This document shows, in pieces, positions 1 to 7,040 of a DNA stretch of 32,335 nucleotides. The position numbers and the translations under genes are program-made. Each line of letters begins with the position of its first letter. Within the stretch, counting starts at the first letter, position 1. The notes under the pieces were generated by a model. The model did not search any database. It was given only the letters and a program-made list of their open reading frames with translations, and had not been told where the DNA came from. The DNA is from a virus: positions 1 to 32,335 of the IMG/VR virus record IMGVR_UViG_3300035670_000853, one strand, 5' to 3'.

Positions 1-127
1 GATTGAAACGATAACAAGTAATTTCCTTTTGATTGGTAGAATAACCAAGATTTTTAGTAGCCTTCGTAACAAACGCGAAGGGTATCATTAAAATCAATTG
101 CGCCTCCTAAATTCTGCACTAAAACTG
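1..127. repeat. Terminal direct repeat, left copy
   Basis: These bases are identical to 32209-32335. The length of exactly 127 matches a common maximum assembler k-mer, so it most likely marks circular closure and not a biological terminal repeat. It contains the 3' end of the gene at 54-491. Confidence 0.95.
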
Positions 128-491
128 TTGATGTTCCATAAGTGCTTTCTGACGCGGCAGATGCAGTAATAGAACAACTAACTCTTACATTTCCAGCAGT
201 AGTGGTGGCTATGTTGGCATTACAAATATCTCCAACGGCTGCTCCTTGAAGAGCCACGGCCTGAGAAGTTGTTGCGTTTACAGCTAAACTGCTTGGATTC
301 CAACTTAAAGTGGCACATTGTTTGTCATAAAGAGTTGTGCCTCTTTCGCCAACACTCAGTCCAGCTAAAAACTCTTCTACATTAGAATGAGTTGTCCCGG
401 AAGATGCTCCTAAATTTCCTTTTAGTGTCGGAACAAAAAGCACTGCCAATACAACAATCAATGCAATAATTAAATAGTCTTGTATTTTCAT
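54..491 (-). CDS. Membrane-anchored beta-rich surface protein in head gene cluster
   Basis: I do not recognise a named family. The 145-residue product starts with one hydrophobic helix (about residues 6-24, YLIIALIVVLAVLFV). A Ser/Thr/Ala-rich, probably beta-sandwich domain follows, with cysteines near 59, 90, 106 and 142 that could form disulfides outside the cell. The start overlaps the stop of the upstream 40-residue gene (ATGA). It lies between the portal and scaffold genes with a similarly built neighbour at 615-1013. The N-terminus is pilin-like only in being hydrophobic; no prepilin peptidase site is visible. Options are a virion decoration protein, a membrane protein altering the host surface (for example superinfection exclusion), or an adhesin. 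The membrane anchor is seen; the role is open. Confidence 0.8.
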   Translation of the reverse strand: MKIQDYLIIALIVVLAVLFVPTLKGNLGASSGTTHSNVEEFLAGLSVGERGTTLYDKQCATLSWNPSSLAVNATTSQAVALQGAAVGDICNANIATTTAGNVRVSCSITASAASESTYGTSTVLVQNLGGAIDFNDTLRVCYEGY

Positions 492-610
492 TTTTTGGTT
501 GTTTTCTTTTTTCCGACCTTTATGTCTTGAATTTCTTTCTTTGATTCTCGATTCTCAACCTTTGCCAATAGTTTTTCTTTTAATGATTTTTTTCTTTTGT
601 CGTATAACAT
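488..610 (-). CDS. Small basic protein (40 aa)
   Basis: An ATG-initiated 40-residue frame fills the gap between two structural-region genes. Its TGA overlaps the ATG of the gene at 54-491, which suggests translational coupling. The product is very rich in lysine (it ends KKKTTKK) with glutamates in the middle, so it should be a charged, possibly helical peptide. Its position in the head cluster would fit a nucleic-acid-binding or minor capsid-associated peptide, but there is no recognisable motif. No SD precedes it. Support comes from the tight junction and the lack of any other gene here. Confidence 0.6.
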   Translation of the reverse strand: MLYDKRKKSLKEKLLAKVENRESKKEIQDIKVGKKKTTKK

Positions 611-614
611 ATTT

Positions 615-1013
615 TTATTTGTAAATTACCCCGACTGTTGAGCTAGCTCCATTGCCAATACAAGAATATGCTCCGGTATAGCCATCGGTTTGTTTATAAA
701 CTCCGCTGGTAGCTGGTAGGTTTAACCCATTATTCCAAGTGCAACCAGCCGCTACCTTACAAAGCGTGATAGCTGTTGAGCTTCCGTTGGTTATTTCAAA
801 AGCTAGTCTTCCAGAAGAAGCTGCTGCTACTACAGTAGAGGTAGCGCCGGAACAAGTAATGCTTGTATTGGTGGGAGAGTTATAAGAAACTGCGTTGCTA
901 CTAATACCAGCCAATCTAGTTTCGCTTTTTGATAATCCAGCAACCACAATCATTGCCACAACAATAATCAAGACCAACAACCCTATTTGAATAACTTTAT
1001 TTTCTTTTTTCAT
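615..1013 (-). CDS. Membrane-anchored beta-rich surface protein
   Basis: The ATG at 1011-1013 is preferred over a GTG 18 bases upstream because the product then begins MKKENK followed by a strong transmembrane helix (VIQIGLLVLIIVVAMIVVAG, about residues 7-26). The rest is Ser/Thr-rich and beta-like with four cysteines that could pair, and ends GASSTVGVIYK. This ending resembles small accessory proteins seen in phages and Patescibacteria (family memory only). It is built like its neighbour at 54-491, so the two probably act together outside the membrane or on the particle. The sequence AAAGGTCG lies 17 bases before the start. Confidence 0.8.
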   Translation of the reverse strand: MKKENKVIQIGLLVLIIVVAMIVVAGLSKSETRLAGISSNAVSYNSPTNTSITCSGATSTVVAAASSGRLAFEITNGSSTAITLCKVAAGCTWNNGLNLPATSGVYKQTDGYTGAYSCIGNGASSTVGVIYK

Positions 1014-1036
1014 CTTTTTGTTTATTTCCACGACCT

Positions 1037-1387
1037 TTATCGTGCTTCGTTAATTTTTTCTTGTTTATTTTCGGCTTTAACACTATATTTTTTTATGTCC
1101 TCTAATGATCCTTCAACATAATTAATCCCTTCCCACAATGCCCTTAATTTTTCTCCTAACTTTTCATTGGAAGGATTGTCTCCTTCAAACATCAAACCAA
1201 AAGCGATGTTAGAAATAGTGTCTGATTTTTTTCCTTTTTTAAGCGTTCCTTGCTGATAAAGCCCATAAAGCAATGCCTTACGAACCGCTTCATACATTCC
1301 TTCATTTTCTACAAACCTTTGGAGATGAGTTTGCTCTTGCTCATCTAAAATTGAATCCCAATATTCTTTTCTATTTAAACCTTTCAT
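1037..1387 (-). CDS. Hypothetical head-region protein (116 aa)
   Basis: The product is soluble, charged and predicted helical, with no signal peptide or catalytic motif that I can see. It lies 12 bases downstream of the portal stop, where many podoviruses carry a small uncharacterised protein, so a role in head assembly is reasonable but inferred from position only. The N-terminal half (GLNRKEYWDSILDEQEQTH) and the Lys/Glu-rich C-terminus suggest a helical protein with a flexible tail. The start is an ATG with an A-rich leader and no SD. AAGGTCG sits 23 bases upstream, inside the last codons of the portal. Confidence 0.75.
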   Translation of the reverse strand: MKGLNRKEYWDSILDEQEQTHLQRFVENEGMYEAVRKALLYGLYQQGTLKKGKKSDTISNIAFGLMFEGDNPSNEKLGEKLRALWEGINYVEGSLEDIKKYSVKAENKQEKINEAR

Positions 1388-1399
1388 AAATTTTTATTT

Positions 1400-3196
1400 T
1401 TATTGTGTTGCGACCTTAGTTAATGATTGTAAATTTGGTTTTTGTTGGGGTATTATTTCTGGCTTTCTCGGCTTAGCATAAAAATCTATAGGACTTAAAT
1501 TACTAGCCTCTAAAATTTGATTAAATAATTTGGCCATTCTTGGATCATCTAAAACTTGAGGAGATGAAATAATAGTTCGCCAAACGTTAACCAATTTGTC
1601 TGTTGTTGCAGAAAGATATTTTTGTTTGCCAGAAATATTAACCTTGACTGACAAGGGAGCGTTTTGCATTTCTCCTTCTAAAATTTTTATAAATTTTTTA
1701 TTTCCTCCTCTCATAAATTCATCCCTTGCCTTTTCTTTTAATTTTTCTACTTCTTCGTCATTCACTAATTCACCATTTAAAATTTTTTCTTTGATATAAG
1801 TATTGGCTACACAAACCACTAAGTTGTCGGCTATAGCCTGCATTTCGTCAAAATCTATTTCAGCTAAAAATTCTTGGTCTTTTGTAATTTCTTTAGCGAT
1901 ATAGGGAATAATCCAATCCCTATATATTTCTTCTACAAAAGTAGCGATCTTGCCCTTTCTATATTCGTGTAAGGAATGAGCTTCGGCAGTAATTAATTCT
2001 TGAAGTTTAAACGGCGTGCCAGAAGCTGGTTGCTCTCCCATAATACTTTCGGTAGCCGCACCCATTGTCCGGGCGTGGTTTTCCCATTGCCCGACTGATC
2101 TTTCAAATAAAGTTATATTTCTTGGAGTGGTATCAATTTGATTAACTTGCTTGCCATCTTCTACATAAAAAACCTCTAAATTATCAGCGTTAGACAATTT
2201 GTTTCTTGAAGAAAAAGTTCCATCTGTCGTCTGAAACAACATTTTAGAAGCTGCATCTAACATGTCTTTAATTCGGATCATGTCATAATTTGTCCAAACC
2301 TGAGCTTCAAATAATTCTTCAGCCCCACCAAAACCCAAGGCCCTACCATAAATAGCATCTCTTGATAAGAATTTATATGGAAATTTGTTTTCTTTCCCCT
2401 TGTAAAGAGTAAATCCTTGTCGGTTACCTTCTTTGTCTTTATAAAAAGAGACTATGTGAACTTGATTTGAAAAACCCTCCACTTCCCCGTTAAAACTTTC
2501 TTTTCCTTCTAACCACCAATTAGGGAAAGAACCATGCAATTCATAAACTTCTATATATTTACTTGGAGTCCTATTTTTTTGACCGGGAGCCAAATTAGAT
2601 TCTTTCTGATTTTCTCCGGCCAAAGTCAATAAGTCTTCTATGTCTCCGGTTGAACCATTTCTAATGTCTCCCCATCCCCTTTGCGTCATTTCTCGTAATT
2701 CATTAGCGGAAAAATAATGTTTTTCAGCAATGGTGCCTGCCAATACATCGGTTTGATCGCAAAATGCTATGCGTTGCCAAGGAACTACTTGTGGTCTGAC
2801 ATCATTGACGTTCTTTACTAATACCCCGCCAAAATCAACATAAGTTTCAACTAATTCGTCTATAAAAGTGTCAATCCCGTTTTCTCTGGCCCACTTGGTG
2901 TCATGATATTTTTTAATCAAGAATGATTTGAAATATTGATAAGCATTTTCTACAAAAATTACTATATCTTTAACGTCAAATCCCTCAGCTCGGTACTGAA
3001 GGTTGAGAATGGGACGAATAATGTTTTTAAATGGTTTATCGTCGCTATTGCCAGTTGAAAATCTAGAGTTTTTATATAAAACAGTTAATTTGATATGCTC
3101 AAACATTTTCCATTCATAACCACTAATAACTTGAACTGGTAGGGTTTGATAACCAGTTTCTTCGCTTTTTATATAGTCAAAAATGTTTTGGGTCAT
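1400..3196 (-). CDS. Portal protein
   Basis: At 598 residues this has the size and layout of a podovirus portal, the dodecameric ring at the unique capsid vertex through which DNA enters and leaves. Recognition rests on overall similarity: an N-terminal region with TLPVQVISGYEWKMFEHIK, a central segment resembling portal wing/stem sequence (residues about 270-330), and a C-terminal Lys/Gln/Pro-rich tail. The location downstream of terL and upstream of scaffold and capsid fits. The start ATG overlaps the upstream TGA (ATGA). There is no frameshift. The end codons include AAG GTC GCA, one of the AAGGTCG motifs discussed in the findings. Confidence 0.85.
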   Translation of the reverse strand: MTQNIFDYIKSEETGYQTLPVQVISGYEWKMFEHIKLTVLYKNSRFSTGNSDDKPFKNIIRPILNLQYRAEGFDVKDIVIFVENAYQYFKSFLIKKYHDTKWARENGIDTFIDELVETYVDFGGVLVKNVNDVRPQVVPWQRIAFCDQTDVLAGTIAEKHYFSANELREMTQRGWGDIRNGSTGDIEDLLTLAGENQKESNLAPGQKNRTPSKYIEVYELHGSFPNWWLEGKESFNGEVEGFSNQVHIVSFYKDKEGNRQGFTLYKGKENKFPYKFLSRDAIYGRALGFGGAEELFEAQVWTNYDMIRIKDMLDAASKMLFQTTDGTFSSRNKLSNADNLEVFYVEDGKQVNQIDTTPRNITLFERSVGQWENHARTMGAATESIMGEQPASGTPFKLQELITAEAHSLHEYRKGKIATFVEEIYRDWIIPYIAKEITKDQEFLAEIDFDEMQAIADNLVVCVANTYIKEKILNGELVNDEEVEKLKEKARDEFMRGGNKKFIKILEGEMQNAPLSVKVNISGKQKYLSATTDKLVNVWRTIISSPQVLDDPRMAKLFNQILEASNLSPIDFYAKPRKPEIIPQQKPNLQSLTKVATQ

Positions 3197-3474
3197 TTAA
3201 AATAAGGGGATAATTGTTTCTCAAAAATTTGTTTTTTAATCTTGCTAGTTAATAAACGCCTCATAGAAAAAGGAAAAAACATTTTTTGTAGTTTTTGATT
3301 TCCTTTGGTAATAGTGACAATGGATTTGGTTTTTATAATTACCGGTTTAATTTGATCTAAAGCACTTAAAATAGTCTCGCCATTGGCCCTGTATTCAGTA
3401 TCATTAGCTAAAATAACAATCGAATAATCGTCATTTTTAGTTTGTTTTTTGGCTGTTTTAGTAGTTTTTGGCAT
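3193..3474 (-). CDS. Hypothetical protein upstream of portal (93 aa)
   Basis: A small basic protein with a Lys/Thr-rich N-terminal tail and a short beta-alpha core (DYSIVILANDTEYRANGETI), then a helical basic end. Similar short proteins occur beside portal genes in environmental phages, but I know no function. It is translationally coupled to portal (ATGA). The start is odd: the ATG directly follows the T-run of a terminator-like hairpin (3475-3503), and the only SD-like sequence (GGAGTGGG) forms the 3' arm of that hairpin. Expression may therefore need terminator read-through and unfolding. Confidence 0.75.
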   Translation of the reverse strand: MPKTTKTAKKQTKNDDYSIVILANDTEYRANGETILSALDQIKPVIIKTKSIVTITKGNQKLQKMFFPFSMRRLLTSKIKKQIFEKQLSPYFK

Positions 3475-3503
3475 AAAAAAATCCCACTCCTTTATAGAGT
3501 GGG
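3475..3503 (-). terminator. Intrinsic terminator overlapping a start site
   Basis: On the minus strand CCCACTC, a 7-base loop, and GAGTGGG are followed by ATTTTTTT. This is a 7-bp GC-rich stem with a U-run, the classical rho-independent form. The start codon of the next gene abuts the U-run and its SD-like GGAG lies in the stem. Confidence 0.75.
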
Positions 3504-3524
3504 CGTAGGTTTTTCCTGTTCGCC

Positions 3525-3710
3525 TTATTTATATAATTTTCGTTCTAAATATTTCTCGGTATAAATTATCTCTTTAACTGGATTAGTGAGATAAACCGAT
3601 AATTGCGTGCCGTCTTGGTTGACTGCAATCTCTAATTTCCCATAAGGTTTTAGATCTCGCAACAACTCAATGACCTTTTTTTCTGATTCTGATAATTTAA
3701 TTTCAATCAT
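3525..3710 (-). CDS. Small conserved-looking hypothetical protein (61 aa)
   Basis: The ATG at 3708-3710 (MIEIKLSESEKK) is preferred to an upstream TTG. The product has an amphipathic N-terminal helix (SESEKKVIELLRDLKPYGK) and a short beta hairpin (KLEIAVNQDGTQLSVYLT). Proteins of this shape are common in phage genomes as an uncharacterised family, and no function is known to me. It is followed at once by a strong terminator. The start overlaps a TATAAT -10 box, so if that promoter is used at standard spacing, transcription would begin inside the gene. Either translation depends on transcripts from further upstream or the promoter prediction is wrong. Confidence 0.7.
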   Translation of the reverse strand: MIEIKLSESEKKVIELLRDLKPYGKLEIAVNQDGTQLSVYLTNPVKEIIYTEKYLERKLYK

Positions 3711-3737
3711 TATAGCATATTTTAAATTAAAATACAA
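3709..3737 (-). promoter_or_regulatory. Sigma70-like promoter with extended -10
   Basis: Minus-strand TTGTAT, 17 bases, then TATAAT preceded by TGC (extended -10 TGnTATAAT). The -10 overlaps the ATG of the 61-residue gene. Expected transcription start is near 3702. Confidence 0.5.
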
Positions 3738-3759
3738 TAATCAATGTGTGGATAGTAAT

Positions 3760-4176
3760 TTATATTTTGAATTTATATAAAACCGGATTTTTAATTGCTT
3801 CTAATGCTTGGTCGAAAGTCATAAGTTTTCCATACATTTCGCCAGATAAGTCTTTGGCCAAGGCGCTTGTATAATTAAATAATCTGTTCTTATCTTTTAT
3901 TAATTTACAAGCTAACTTATATTGGTTTTGGTAAGCAGGTATTTCTTGGGAAGCCCTAAAGGCAGGATCTGCCAAATATCTATCCCACCATTTTTCTACT
4001 CCGTATTCGGCTTGTTGTTGGGAATGAGTTTTTTCGTGGTTCATTAACGGCTCGTCAATAGGACCATTATCGGGATTATAAATAATATCCCCATAAGTAA
4101 AAACAATTCCTTTATGTAGCTTAAACGCTTGATTAATAATTTCAAAATTTGGTGGATATTGGTTGATTATTTTCAT
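3760..4176 (-). CDS. Putative HEXXH zinc metallopeptidase-like protein
   Basis: The 138-residue product contains NHEKTHSQQQ near residues 47-56, an HEXXH motif (H-E-K-T-H) in which the two histidines and glutamate could bind zinc and activate water. A second conserved-looking block, WWDRYLADPAFRASQEIPAYQ (split as WWDRYLADPAF and RASQEIPAYQ), supplies a glutamate that could be the third ligand. Small single-domain proteins with this pair of motifs occur in phage head regions. There is no signal peptide, so action would be in the host cytoplasm or in the capsid, for example scaffold or virion protein processing. It is coupled by ATGA to the 30-residue membrane peptide upstream. Activity is inferred from motif only. 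Confidence 0.65.
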   Translation of the reverse strand: MKIINQYPPNFEIINQAFKLHKGIVFTYGDIIYNPDNGPIDEPLMNHEKTHSQQQAEYGVEKWWDRYLADPAFRASQEIPAYQNQYKLACKLIKDKNRLFNYTSALAKDLSGEMYGKLMTFDQALEAIKNPVLYKFKI

Positions 4177-4265
4177 AAATTAAAGGCAATTTTAATCAAT
4201 AATGCCAAAGCAATAGCTCCGAAAATTAATTTTGTAATTTGAATAATGGTTTCTAATTTACTCAT
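4173..4265 (-). CDS. Single-helix membrane micropeptide (30 aa)
   Basis: A 30-residue frame spans the gap between two genes and overlaps both with ATGA junctions (start in the stop of the 326-residue gene, stop in the start of the HEKTH gene). The product has a short polar N-terminus, then one transmembrane helix (LIFGAIALALLIKIAFNL). The double overlap is strong evidence that it is translated. Function is unknown; similar tiny peptides can act as holin regulators or spanin-like factors, but nothing specific supports that. Confidence 0.7.
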   Translation of the reverse strand: MSKLETIIQITKLIFGAIALALLIKIAFNL

Positions 4266-5242
4266 AAAATGTGGTGTCCTAAGGTTTTATCCAATTCTTC
4301 CCGAATTTTTAATCTTTCCTCAAAACTTAAACCCCCATAGTTGTAGCCCCTTCTTTTCAAGCTAAAGTAAAAGTCCGCTCCGTCCATTTCAATATTAGCT
4401 GGGTTAATAGTTTCTAAAAATATTCTAACGATTTTTCTAAATTGCGGGAAAAACAGTAGGAAATTGATAAATAACTTAAATAGTTTTAACTTGTCGTGGA
4501 TATGATTGGCTCGGCTAATACCAATATCCAATAAGCGATTAACCTCTTTTCTCAAATTTTGCCCCAGCTTTTTCTTATCTAATTGACTTAAAATATCTTG
4601 AAGCGGAAACAAATAAGCATTATCTGCAAAAAATACTAAAGCCACCGAATCAATTAAAACGTCTAAAGTATATCTAACTACCTCGCCTACATTATAAATA
4701 ACAAATTTATCTTGCTTTAAATGTTGAGTAGCTTCTCTTAACCCTTTAACTAATTCCTTAATCGGCAAGGAAAAATCACTGTCTTGAATTTTCCAAAATG
4801 GAAAAGGATATTTTAATTGGATTAAATGAGCATAACTAATTAAAGCATAACGTCTTAAACCCTTTTGACTTAAAAATATCGGGATTAGGAAGGGAAATCG
4901 TGTCATTAGTTTTATATCTTCAATCCAAACTCGTTTTACAACTGCCACGTGGTCTATAATATCTTTGTCTATAAAACCATTTAAAAGAAACGAACATCCA
5001 ATAATTTTTGTTTTAGCGCCGTCAGTTGTATGAATAATTTCTTCTTCAAACCCGTCGCAACGATCTTCGTCCCCAAAAATTCCTTCCAATCGCTTACAAC
5101 TGCCTTTTTCTTTAATTACTCGGCGCACTTCTTGGTCTATCCACTTTCTATTTTCATCAGTAATTTCAATACCACCTTTTAATCCATTTAACCATTTTTG
5201 TCTTTTAGTTTCTAAATTTTGTTGGCCTTGAATAGTTATCAT
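4262..5242 (-). CDS. Hypothetical protein between terL and portal (326 aa)
   Basis: I do not recognise this protein. It is overlapped by terL at its start and by a micropeptide at its end, so it belongs to the packaging/portal operon. It has an N-terminal charged region with a Cys-containing stretch (CKRLEGIFGDEDRC), a helical middle, and a hydrophobic helical segment near residues 250-275 (LFKLFINFLLFFPQF) that may be a membrane or buried helix. No nuclease or ATPase motif is visible. Location between terminase and portal could mean a role in head-packaging or membrane-associated assembly, but this is only positional. Confidence 0.75.
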   Translation of the reverse strand: MITIQGQQNLETKRQKWLNGLKGGIEITDENRKWIDQEVRRVIKEKGSCKRLEGIFGDEDRCDGFEEEIIHTTDGAKTKIIGCSFLLNGFIDKDIIDHVAVVKRVWIEDIKLMTRFPFLIPIFLSQKGLRRYALISYAHLIQLKYPFPFWKIQDSDFSLPIKELVKGLREATQHLKQDKFVIYNVGEVVRYTLDVLIDSVALVFFADNAYLFPLQDILSQLDKKKLGQNLRKEVNRLLDIGISRANHIHDKLKLFKLFINFLLFFPQFRKIVRIFLETINPANIEMDGADFYFSLKRRGYNYGGLSFEERLKIREELDKTLGHHIL

Positions 5243-6477
5243 CTAGCTGGATTGGGTTTGGGCTTAGATTCAAAACGAGGTAAAGTTTCTAAGTATTCTT
5301 TACGTCTTTGTACAGGAACTAGGCTACAAATTTTATATGAAGCCGCGTCTATGGAGTGATCTGCTCCGTCATATTCTCCTGGAATTACAACCCCCGTTCT
5401 TTTATCAACCTTTTTTCTAAAATTATTAAACTCTCTTATGGTATTTATGCTTCTTCTAGTGATAGCAATCTTTAAATCTTGTAAAGTCTTAATCCTAAAT
5501 CTTTTAGAATCGCTTCCTTTTACGCACCCAATTATATTTACTCCAAATCCTTTTATCTCATCTATGGCTTTTGGTTCTGCTGAATCTGCAACACAAACCG
5601 CGTGTTTATTAATTAAGACATTGGCCAAGTCACTATTGCGCAAATGATTGGCATAAATTAACTCGTCTATGATGTATTCTCCGTCTAAATAATAAATATC
5701 GTCTATACAAGCCGGATCAGGATCATAGCCAAAGTCTAATCCGGGGCCTTCGTATCTTGCTTGCTCTGGAACGTCATCAATAATCCTAAAACTCAATAAC
5801 TTCCCATCAATAGCGGTTTCTGGCTCGCCTAACCATTTGTGCTTATATAAATTAGGTCTTTTTTCTTTATCATCTTCTATTTCCAATCGGATATTTTCTG
5901 GTAACCAACCATATTTTTGCGCAACGTCATAGTTAATATTAATAACTAAAGTATTTGGTCTGCCTTCAATTACTAAACGCTGATGGACTGGATCATCTTC
6001 TAATAAGCGGTTATAGGTGTAAATTATTTGCGATCCTTCTTTTCTAACGGTTGGCGTTAAAATTTCAATGCTATTTTTACTTACTGTTTGAGCCTCTTCC
6101 ACCCACGCAATATCAATGCCTTCAATAGATTTTATGCTTTGCTCGTTATGGTAAAGCCCCTTAAATATAAAATCCGAACCATTTATTTTATTAATGATTG
6201 AATTATTAGTAATGTCAAAATCGGTTAATTTATATTGTCGGATTAAATCTGAAAGTAATTGATAAGAACTATCGGCAATCGAATTTTGAAATTCCCTAAA
6301 ACATCCAATCCTTGTTTTTTGTTGTCTAGCTCGAATAAGTAAAAACCTGGCAACAGTATGAGACTTTAAAGAATATCGTCCTCCGTAAATAGCGGCTTCT
6401 CGCCAATCCGAGTCAAATAATCTTTTAAACTCAACTGGAATTTGAATTGTTATTGGTTTTGTCCCCGGATTTAACAT
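5239..6477 (-). CDS. terL: Terminase large subunit
   Basis: This 412-residue protein is the packaging motor ATPase and nuclease that cuts concatemers and pumps DNA into the prohead. A variant Walker A lies at residues 32-39 (GGRYSLKS), Walker B at 123-128 (IAWVEE, with the catalytic Glu), and a coupling-like motif near 150-157 (QIIYTYNR). The C-terminal RNase H-like nuclease has its acidic residues at D248 (GLDFGYDP), D298 (VADSAEP) and D370/D373/D377 (GEYDGADHSID). Length is usual for a phage terminase. It overlaps the preceding zinc-ribbon gene by 47 bases and the next gene by ATGA. The ATG has an A-rich leader and no SD. Confidence 0.95.
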   Translation of the reverse strand: MLNPGTKPITIQIPVEFKRLFDSDWREAAIYGGRYSLKSHTVARFLLIRARQQKTRIGCFREFQNSIADSSYQLLSDLIRQYKLTDFDITNNSIINKINGSDFIFKGLYHNEQSIKSIEGIDIAWVEEAQTVSKNSIEILTPTVRKEGSQIIYTYNRLLEDDPVHQRLVIEGRPNTLVININYDVAQKYGWLPENIRLEIEDDKEKRPNLYKHKWLGEPETAIDGKLLSFRIIDDVPEQARYEGPGLDFGYDPDPACIDDIYYLDGEYIIDELIYANHLRNSDLANVLINKHAVCVADSAEPKAIDEIKGFGVNIIGCVKGSDSKRFRIKTLQDLKIAITRRSINTIREFNNFRKKVDKRTGVVIPGEYDGADHSIDAASYKICSLVPVQRRKEYLETLPRFESKPKPNPAR

Positions 6478-6640
6478 TTTTTAATCTTTTATAATTTTGT
6501 CGCATCCTTTCTGCTTTACAATCAAAACAAACAAAAACAGCTCTGATATTATATCTTAAAACTTCACACCCACACCTAGAACACTTACCATATTTATAAT
6601 TTGCGAAAGTAATAGGCTTGAATTCAGTTATTCTCGGCAT
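6431..6640 (-). CDS. Small zinc-ribbon protein between terminase genes
   Basis: A 69-residue basic protein with CSRCGC near residues 20-25 and CFDC near 38-41, a CxxC/CxxC zinc ribbon. A Lys/Arg-rich helix and an Asn/Ser-rich tail follow. It overlaps terS by 17 bases and terL by 47, so the three terminase-region genes are tightly coupled. A DNA-binding accessory to packaging is plausible by location, but no family assignment is certain. It is one of several small zinc-binding proteins in this genome. Confidence 0.7.
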   Translation of the reverse strand: MPRITEFKPITFANYKYGKCSRCGCEVLRYNIRAVFVCFDCKAERMRQNYKRLKNVKSGDKTNNNSNSS

Positions 6641-7040
6641 CGTTAATAAATTCCACCAAAAGTGGTTGTAATTTTTCGCCCTTGGAGGTTAAATCAGTTT
6701 CAGTTTTATCTTTATAAAATTCTCTAAAAGCGTTTTTAAGATAAAAGATAGCTCCCACAGACCCATTAGAAGACAATCTATTTACCCAAATATTTTCTAC
6801 GCCTGATTCAAAATCTTTTATTGTGTCGGAATACTTGCGAGAATATTCATAATAATTATCTCTATGCATTCCCACGAAAAAACAGAACCCCGCAATATTA
6901 GGCATTTGTTTTTTCTTTTCACAATATTCTAAATACTCAAAAAGTTTAGACTTAAGCTCTTCTTCGGTTTTGAAGATAGGCGGTTTTCCTCCTCCTTCTC
7001 CTTGATGGCTGATTGTTCCGTCTTTTTTTAGTTTTGGCAC
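6624..7040 (-). CDS. terS: Terminase small subunit (gp3-like DNA packaging protein)
   Basis: The 138-residue protein has the form of gp3-type small terminases: a basic Gly-rich start, then KPPIFKTEEELKSKLFEYLEYC, a helix-turn-helix-like segment (IAGFCFFVGMHRDNYYEY), and a GAIFYLKNAFRE block typical of this family (given here in short pieces). It recognises phage DNA and stimulates TerL. The start codon is GTG, with GGAG three bases before the TAA of the preceding gene, which it abuts. Position just upstream of terL supports the call. The DNA-binding site (pac or cos) is not visible to me. Confidence 0.8.
   Translation of the reverse strand: MPKLKKDGTISHQGEGGGKPPIFKTEEELKSKLFEYLEYCEKKKQMPNIAGFCFFVGMHRDNYYEYSRKYSDTIKDFESGVENIWVNRLSSNGSVGAIFYLKNAFREFYKDKTETDLTSKGEKLQPLLVEFINDAENN

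Noticed and set aside
54-491. Type IV pilin
   Set aside because: The hydrophobic N-terminus is pilin-like, but there is no prepilin cleavage site with Gly before Phe and no conserved Glu at position 5.
4262-5242. Alternative genetic code with TGA as glycine (SR1/Gracilibacteria type)
   Set aside because: TGA ends this gene and many others at ATGA junctions, and large genes contain no in-frame TGA.
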